Shown here: positions 16,524 to 20,747 of the stretch, in pieces | Layout: every line of letters begins with the position of its first letter | Numbering within the stretch: position 1 is the stretch's first letter | Origin: Caryophanales bacterium UBA4869 | GTDB taxonomy: Bacteria > Bacillota_I > Bacilli_A > RFN20 > CAG-288 | DNA length: 20,747 bases | Reading direction: 5' to 3' | Assembly: GCA_002399505.1 (NCBI GenBank) | Contig: DHDT01000073.1 | Span: 37,740 to 58,486, forward strand | Program-made: the position numbers and the translations under genes | The notes under the pieces: model-generated | Seen by the model: the letters and a program-made list of their open reading frames with translations, nothing else | The model's database searches: none | Told to the model about the DNA's origin: nothing

Positions 16524-17304
16524 TTTCTTTTTTCCTCACATAATGAATCACTTCGATATTGCTGTGAAGTGCTTCTTTGCACATCGTCTCATATACTTCA
16601 TTTCTCAGCATTTCTTTCGCATCCACATTGTCGAGATTGCTATCAGGATAGAAAGGTCCGTCGATATAGGTGACTAATTTTGCCTTGCCGTTCTTTCTTT
16701 TCTGATAGGTGTTAGTAAAACAGTAGACCGGTTTATTCATCGAGACTGGATAGTGGAAGGAGTTGCTTGGGAAGGGTCTGATAAATGTGCAATAAGGCCA
16801 GATGTGGGCTTCAGGGTAGATGACGATAGCCTTGTTTTCCTTGATTCTCTCTTTGATGGCGATAAGGAAGTTCTTTGTCGCTTTGAAGGTGCCAGGCAGT
16901 GGAAGAGCTCCTAAGGAAGGGGTGATTCTTCCCATGACTGGCATAGAGACGTTATTAGGATGAACTATGCAATAGCAGTCTTTGGGAGAGGCTAAGAAGG
17001 TTGGGATATAGGCATCAGCCAGAGCTTGGGTATGATTTCCGAAAAGAAAATAAGCCTCTTTCTTTTTTCCTTTTAGCAACTGTCTATTGACGATCTTGTG
17101 GTGGAACTTCAGTTTCAGATAGATGAAGGCAATTGGAGTCATTACGATGCGGTACCAGAAAATATGGGTGAATTTCTTCCATATGCCTTGGTGGATATAC
17201 TTGTAATCGTCACCGATTTTCTTAGGAGTGATCTTCGCGGAAGAGAACTCCTCATTTAGTAAGTCGGTGTAGTAGATTGTAGTCTGTTCCTGTTTTTTAT
17301 TCAT
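16516..17304 (-). CDS. PlsC-like lysophospholipid/glycerol acyltransferase-type protein
   Basis: 262 residues. A hydrophobic stretch at about residues 45-70 (IFWYRIVMTPIAFIYLKLKF) should bind the membrane. GNHTQALADA holds the histidine and aspartate of the catalytic site (His91, Asp97), but the spacing is H-x5-D rather than the canonical H-x4-D. Later elements fit the family: a conserved stretch HPNNVSMPVMGRITPSLGALPLPG and YPEAHIWPY (Glu165), analogous to FPEG. I recall related Firmicute proteins with NHTQ-type sites, so the spacing may mark a subfamily rather than inactivation. It is the first gene of the operon with the two glycosyltransferases, and its start has no good ribosome binding site. 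The likely role is acylating a lipid or glycan made in the same pathway. Confidence 0.85.
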   Translation of the reverse strand: MNKKQEQTTIYYTDLLNEEFSSAKITPKKIGDDYKYIHQGIWKKFTHIFWYRIVMTPIAFIYLKLKFHHKIVNRQLLKGKKKEAYFLFGNHTQALADAYIPTFLASPKDCYCIVHPNNVSMPVMGRITPSLGALPLPGTFKATKNFLIAIKERIKENKAIVIYPEAHIWPYCTFIRPFPSNSFHYPVSMNKPVYCFTNTYQKRKNGKAKLVTYIDGPFYPDSNLDNVDAKEMLRNEVYETMCKEALHSNIEVIHYVRKKENG

Positions 17305-17477
17305 ATAGTTTATGTGCCCGAAAGCAATGTAAGTATATACCTCGAGGGCTAATAATCGTAGAAAATGTTATTTACCGCTATTACACGCATTTTAGAGTGG
17401 ACTCTCTGATTTTTCACCCTCTTTGATAAGGCTCTAAAATTAGTGGAATTGCCCTCTCAAAGTGGTAAAATAGAGCT
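17305..17477. promoter_or_regulatory. divergent intergenic region between the acyltransferase operon and the XRE regulator
   Basis: A 9-bp inverted repeat, ATTTTAGAG (17389-17397) and CTCTAAAAT (17433-17441), and three AGTGG copies (17396, 17443, 17461) lie here. For the XRE gene, TAAAAT at 17466-17471 ends only seven bases before ATG 17478, which would give a leaderless mRNA; another TAAAAT (17436-17441) with TTTTCA (17412-17417, 18-base spacer) is an alternative with a short leader. For the minus-strand operon, a -10-like TATACT is visible near 17332-17337 but no good -35. The palindrome CCTCGAGG (17340-17347) may be an operator. The inverted repeat may bind the XRE protein itself. Confidence 0.5.
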
Positions 17478-18095
17478 ATGGAAACGAAAACAAACATTGC
17501 AAACAACCTTTCCGACCTTAGAAAGAACAGCGGAATGACTCAGAGCGATTTGGCAAGCAAGCTGAATTACTCTGATAAGGCGATATCTAAGTGGGAACAC
17601 GGTGAGGCTTTGCCTGATATTGAGACTTTGCTGAAACTGTGTGAAATGTATGGTGTCACTCTTAACGATATCGTTCTTCCTGACATATTAAAGAAGGTTA
17701 CCAAGGAAGAAGAAATCAAGACCGATAATAACCGCAACAAAACAGTGATTACCTGTTTGGCAGTTATTCCAGTCTGGATTATCGCCATCATTATCTTTAT
17801 TTCTCTTTTAGTTTTCAGACAAGAATACTGCTATCCGATCTTTGTTTATGCTATCCCTTTGAGTGCTGTAATCTTATTGGTATTCAACGGTATCTGGGGA
17901 AAACACAAATTTATTTTTGCCATTGTCTCTGTTTTAGTTTGGACTTTGTTAGTCGCCGTCTATACAAATCTAATTTATATAAATCCCAATCTTGCCGGCT
18001 TATGGTATATTTTCTTTTTAGGGATTCCTCTTCAGATTGCAACAATCCTCTGGAGTCAGCTAGAGTCGAAGAACAAGAAAACCAAAGAAAAATAG
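17478..18095 (+). CDS. XRE-family regulator with C-terminal membrane domain
   Basis: 205 residues. Residues 8-62 are a classical helix-turn-helix: LSDLRKNSGMTQSDLASKLNYSDKAISKWEHGEALPDIETLLKLCEMYGVTLNDIV, with the recognition helix at SDKAISKWE. After a charged linker there are four membrane helices (about residues 87-111, 117-140, 145-168, 173-193). The DNA-binding part would face the cytoplasm while tethered to the membrane, suggesting that the helices sense membrane state or a drug. No ribosome binding site is seen; a -10 box sits seven bases before the ATG, so it may be translated from a leaderless message. It is divergent from the acyltransferase-glycosyltransferase operon and so is a candidate regulator of it. 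A terminator follows at 18163. Confidence 0.88.
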   Translation: METKTNIANNLSDLRKNSGMTQSDLASKLNYSDKAISKWEHGEALPDIETLLKLCEMYGVTLNDIVLPDILKKVTKEEEIKTDNNRNKTVITCLAVIPVWIIAIIIFISLLVFRQEYCYPIFVYAIPLSAVILLVFNGIWGKHKFIFAIVSVLVWTLLVAVYTNLIYINPNLAGLWYIFFLGIPLQIATILWSQLESKNKKTKEK

Positions 18096-18139
18096 ATGAA
18101 CTTTTTGTACTGAGCTTGTTTGTTTAAGCTCTTAAAAAG

Positions 18140-18165
18140 CATCTGAAAAATTTGCCCTTCAGATG
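18140..18165 (+). repeat. second, shorter hairpin overlapping the XRE terminator
   Basis: CATCTGAA (18140-18147) pairs with TTCAGATG (18158-18165), 8 bp with a 10-base loop. It shares three bases with the terminator stem at 18163-18193, so the two hairpins are mostly compatible and only slightly competing. Its role is unclear. Confidence 0.4.
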
Positions 18166-18202
18166 GATAGCACCTTTATGAAGTGCTATCCATTTTAATT
18201 TT
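18163..18202 (+). terminator. Rho-independent terminator after the XRE gene
   Basis: A perfect 11-bp stem (18163-18173 with 18183-18193), 9-base loop, then a T-rich tail. It follows the XRE stop by 67 bases. The remaining 18203-18359 has no gene or structure I can support. Confidence 0.85.
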
Positions 18203-18359
18203 GGCTGGTTTCTTTATGCTTTCTATCAAGACTTTCAGTTCTTCCGAATAGTTTTTGTCCTTCAGCTTAAACTATCATCCTTTGGTTTCTTTTATTAATG
18301 AAGGTATTCTTTTTTGTAGAGTGTTTTCATCTAGTTGCCTAGTTTTAGTTCTATCACTT

Positions 18360-19673
18360 TCAATTGGTTTTTAAACCATTAGTAATCAAATCCGATTTAT
18401 TTTGCATAGAGACTGATGGCTGTCCTTTTGAAGCGAGTCTTTCTTTGCTGAAAGCCCCGCTTTTTATCAGTGCCAATTTAGCTATTCCAGGGCCGATTAT
18501 TTCATAGAGGACGGATGAGCAGAGAATGATAGACAAGAATGTCGAACCGGCACTGCCTTTTAGTAATCTTGAACCCAGATCTGCCAATCCAATAGCTACT
18601 CCTGCCTGAGGAATCAATGCTAAACCAAGATTTACTGATATGCTATTGTTTTCTTTGGCCAGTTTACAGCCGGTATAGGCACCAAGGTACTTACCTAGAA
18701 TTCTCGATAAGAAATATACGATGCCAAGGGTTCCGACTACTGCAAAGTTTGTGAAGTCCATTTTCATGCCGCTCAGAACAAAAAACAGACACATGATAGG
18801 AGGGGTAAAACCATCCATTTGATTAAAGACCTCTTGATCTTTTCTGAAGTTGACATAACTGGCTCCAAAGACCATGCAGCACATTAAAGGAGAAATAGAA
18901 ATGAAAGGCAAAGAACAGATTCCGCAGATGATCAATAGAACAGCCACGGTGAGAATCAGTCTATTATCAACGCTTCTTTTGTTATTTAAAAGCTTAGCGT
19001 GAACATAGCCTAAACCTAATCCTATGACAACGGCTGCCAAGTTATATAAAAGAGGATAGACAACAGTCGATGTAATATCGATATTGGACCCGCCTTCAAG
19101 AGTATTTACTAAAGCGATGGCTAAGGTGTATACCACGAGACAGACAGCATCGTCCAAAGAGACGACCTGCAAAAGAATATCCACGAATCTTCCTTTGGCT
19201 TTATACTGCTTGATTGTCATCATGGTGGAAGCCGGAGCGGTAGCGGTGGCTATGGCTCCTAAAAGAATGGCAAAACTCCACGATAGCGAATTAAAGAAGA
19301 TTGCCTTGCAGAGCAAAGTGACGACAACGCCAGCCATAAGAGACTCTAACAGGGTGATGATTATCACTTTGCCACCTGTTTTCTTTATGGCATCTATTGA
19401 AAAATAACGTCCGACGCTAAAAGCTATGAAAGCTAAGGCGATATCTGAAATAAAGGCCATGCCCTTAATCATGTTCGAAGGAACAGCTCCTAAGACAAAA
19501 GGACCTAAAATAACACCTGTCAGAATATAGGCAGTGACATTAGGTAATTTTGCAAGCTTAGTTATTCTAGTTAATAAGAAAGCTGTAAATAGCATTATAG
19601 CTAAAGAAATCAAAACGGTTGGGACTTCTCCATAGACGGCATAGTATTTCTCCAAATCCAAAGGAAAATTCAT
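18360..19673 (-). CDS. cation/proton antiporter, CPA2 type (Na+/H+ exchanger fold)
   Basis: The start is placed at ATG 19673 because of the near-perfect ribosome binding site GAGGTGATC just upstream; a longer frame from 19721 exists but has no such site. The 437-residue protein is highly hydrophobic with about 12 helices, fitting Pfam Na_H_Exchanger (PF00999). It has TAYILTGVILGPFVLG near the N-terminus, ATATAPASTMMT (the unwound-helix motif) and the neighbouring acidic pair LDDAV (Asp174-Asp175), where two acidic residues are expected in electrogenic CPA2 antiporters such as NapA. No TrkA/RCK regulatory domain is attached. It would exchange a monovalent cation for protons at the cytoplasmic membrane. 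It is divergent from a LysR gene that probably controls it. Confidence 0.9.
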   Translation of the reverse strand: MNFPLDLEKYYAVYGEVPTVLISLAIMLFTAFLLTRITKLAKLPNVTAYILTGVILGPFVLGAVPSNMIKGMAFISDIALAFIAFSVGRYFSIDAIKKTGGKVIIITLLESLMAGVVVTLLCKAIFFNSLSWSFAILLGAIATATAPASTMMTIKQYKAKGRFVDILLQVVSLDDAVCLVVYTLAIALVNTLEGGSNIDITSTVVYPLLYNLAAVVIGLGLGYVHAKLLNNKRSVDNRLILTVAVLLIICGICSLPFISISPLMCCMVFGASYVNFRKDQEVFNQMDGFTPPIMCLFFVLSGMKMDFTNFAVVGTLGIVYFLSRILGKYLGAYTGCKLAKENNSISVNLGLALIPQAGVAIGLADLGSRLLKGSAGSTFLSIILCSSVLYEIIGPGIAKLALIKSGAFSKERLASKGQPSVSMQNKSDLITNGLKTN

Positions 19674-19676
19674 TAT

Positions 19677-19685
19677 GATCACCTC
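19677..19685 (-). promoter_or_regulatory. ribosome binding site that fixes the antiporter start
   Basis: Read on the minus strand this is GAGGTGATC, a near-perfect match to the 16S anti-SD. GAGG ends eight bases before ATG 19673. It makes 19673 a much better start than the upstream ATG at 19721. Confidence 0.85.
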
Positions 19686-19714
19686 TTCAAGTTCGACGGT
19701 TTCCTGTTCCGCTG

Positions 19715-19799
19715 TTGACATTGTAAAGGTGTTTTTTTACAAAGGTATATCATTCTTTTTACTAAGGGTATAAAATAATGTTATAAGTAGGTATAAAAC
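19715..19799. promoter_or_regulatory. divergent LysR/antiporter control region with three 23-bp-spaced GGTATA boxes
   Basis: A consensus -35 TTGACA (19715-19720) with TACAAA (19738-19743) 17 bases later could drive the LysR gene. On the minus strand TACAAT (19720-19725) is a -10 candidate for the antiporter; the two promoters would overlap. An inverted repeat TTGTAAA (19721-19727) / TTTACAA (19736-19742) lies in the overlap. GGTATA occurs at 19744, 19767 and 19790, exactly 23 bp apart, the last two extended to GGTATAAAA. This fits repeated binding of a regulator, most simply LysR, upstream of the antiporter promoter and autorepressing its own. Confidence 0.6.
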
Positions 19800-20705
19800 A
19801 TGATTGATCAAAAGTTACTGACCCTTCTAGCAGTAGATGAGTGCAAGTCGTTTTCCAAGGCTGGAAAGGTCTTAGGCCTTACTCAACCTGCTGTTTCTAA
19901 CCATATAAAAGAGCTGGAAAAAGAGTTTAATGCGAAACTTTTCATTAGGACATTTGACGGGCTAAAAACAACTAACGAAGGGAAAATTGCCATTCAATAC
20001 GCTAAAAGAATCAAATCTATTTATGGCCAGTTTAATTCAGCAATTAATAACGCACTAAAGAATATTTTAATGGTTAATATTGGCGTTACTCACACGGCAG
20101 AAAGTTCATTCGTCATTGAAGCCTTAGCTAAATACGCGAATGAAAAAGCTGGGTTGCGTATAACGTTTATTACTGATACTATAAAAAAACTTTATGACCA
20201 TTTATCAGATTATTCTATAGATCTAGCTATTTTAGAAGGACATAACTACGATAAACGTTTTTCCTCTCTGCTTTTAGATACTGATTCTCTTCTTCTGGCT
20301 GTAAGTCCCGACAACAAACTCTCTGCTTTGACGAGTGTCACCCTTGATCAGGTTAGAAAAGAAAAAATGATTGTCCGTGGTCCAAATAGCGGAACACGAC
20401 AGCTATTCGAATCTTCATTGGCAGGACTTGGTCTGAGCCTTGATGATTTTGATGTGAATATTCAATCGGATTCCATTGCGACTATTAAAGACCTGGTTAA
20501 GAAAAACGTCGGAGTAAGTGTTTTAGCTAAGAGCACGTGTCTCAACGAAGAAAAAAAGAACAGAATCAGTTTAATACCGATAGAGGGTCTTCCTATGATA
20601 CGCGAAGTCAACTTGGTGTATAGTCCCGATTACGAAAATAAAGAAGTCCTTATTGATATAGTTAAAGCTTATAAGGCTGAAGCTAAAAAAATGATCCTTG
20701 TTTGA
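19800..20705 (+). CDS. LysR-type transcriptional regulator
   Basis: 301 residues, the standard LysR length. Residues 1-60 are the winged helix-turn-helix (LLTLLAVDECKSFSKAGKVLGLTQPAVSNHIKELEKEFNAKLFIR), and residues ~88-295 are the periplasmic-binding-protein-like effector domain (IGVTHTAESSFVIEALAKY..., and VRGPNSGTRQLFE). It resembles the CysB/CbbR-type effector domain in layout but the inducer cannot be told. The ribosome binding site is weak (AGG at 19789-19791). It is transcribed away from the CPA2 antiporter, the classical arrangement for a LysR regulator and its target. Codons are more A/T-rich (TTA, ATT, GCT, AAA) than in the ABC genes. The stop codon lies within a long hairpin. Confidence 0.92.
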   Translation: MIDQKLLTLLAVDECKSFSKAGKVLGLTQPAVSNHIKELEKEFNAKLFIRTFDGLKTTNEGKIAIQYAKRIKSIYGQFNSAINNALKNILMVNIGVTHTAESSFVIEALAKYANEKAGLRITFITDTIKKLYDHLSDYSIDLAILEGHNYDKRFSSLLLDTDSLLLAVSPDNKLSALTSVTLDQVRKEKMIVRGPNSGTRQLFESSLAGLGLSLDDFDVNIQSDSIATIKDLVKKNVGVSVLAKSTCLNEEKKNRISLIPIEGLPMIREVNLVYSPDYENKEVLIDIVKAYKAEAKKMILV

Positions 20706-20734
20706 TTTTTTAAGTGACTAAAGATTAAACAAGG
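20696..20734. terminator. long hairpin overlapping the LysR stop, possibly a terminator for a convergent gene
   Basis: CCTTGTTT (20696-20703) pairs with AAACAAGG (20727-20734) and pairing continues inward to 15 bp with two G-T wobbles and a 9-base loop. No T-run follows on the plus strand, but on the minus strand a run of T (the A-run before 20690) follows, so it may end an unseen minus-strand gene to the right as well as LysR. Confidence 0.5.
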
Positions 20735-20747
20735 AATATAGCCAAGG

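Noticed and set aside
18203..18359. Possible small gene or RNA in the gap before the antiporter
   Set aside because: No start with a ribosome binding site, no strong fold and no T-run hairpin seen on either strand.
19674..19721. Longer antiporter starting at 19721
   Set aside because: No ribosome binding site upstream of that ATG, while GAGGTGATC sits right before the ATG at 19673.
1..20747. Mycoplasma-type code with UGA as Trp
   Set aside because: UGA ends several clear genes at the expected places (7742-7744, 10502-10504, 12076-12078, 20703-20705), and Trp residues in conserved motifs are TGG.

Overview
The window comes from a fairly AT-rich, Gram-positive-type genome. Rho-independent hairpins, strong AGGAG-type ribosome binding sites, lipobox lipoproteins with long serine-rich linkers, Cof-type HAD and XRE/LysR regulators all fit a Firmicute, perhaps an uncultured gut Bacilli, Erysipelotrichia or RF39-like lineage. 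The lineage is an inference, because no rRNA or tRNA is present. UGA acts as a stop codon and Trp is TGG, so the code is the ordinary bacterial one.

Layout. Positions 1-816 hold the 3' end of a membrane protein (possibly CmpB/ABC type IV permease-like) and a 77-residue two-helix membrane protein closed by a terminator. Positions 896-8231 are a four-gene, same-strand cluster: a 916-residue surface lipoprotein, a polytopic YwaF/TMEM164-like domain fused to an ABC ATPase, a 12-helix ABC permease, and a small membrane-anchored extracellular protein. A Cof-type HAD phosphatase with its own promoter follows (8294-9076), then a convergent membrane protein with two zinc ribbons (9080-9607, minus). 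Positions 9761-12078 carry a second ABC module (ATPase plus permease, ATGA overlap) whose permease looks paralogous to the first. A CotH-kinase-type lipoprotein follows (12236-13882), preceded by a palindromic CcpA/LacI-like operator.

On the minus strand, 17304-13928 is a tightly overlapping three-gene operon: a PlsC-like acyltransferase, a GT8 glycosyltransferase, and one polypeptide carrying both a GT8 and a PlsC-like acyltransferase domain. The last part holds a membrane-bound XRE regulator (17478-18095), a CPA2-type cation/proton antiporter (19673-18360, minus) and a divergent LysR regulator (19800-20705). Between the last two lies a compact regulatory region with an inverted repeat and three GGTATA boxes spaced exactly 23 bp apart.

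How they may work together. The strongest theme is the cell envelope: two ABC-2-like exporters, one with its ATPase fused to an acyltransferase-like membrane domain, two large lipoproteins, and an operon joining sugar transfer with acyl transfer. A reasonable hypothesis is a region making, acylating and exporting a surface glycolipid or acylated glycan. No substrate can be read from sequence. The two most unusual items are the YwaF/TMEM164-ABC fusion and the GT8-PlsC fusion. No tRNA, rRNA, CRISPR array, transposase or phage gene was seen.
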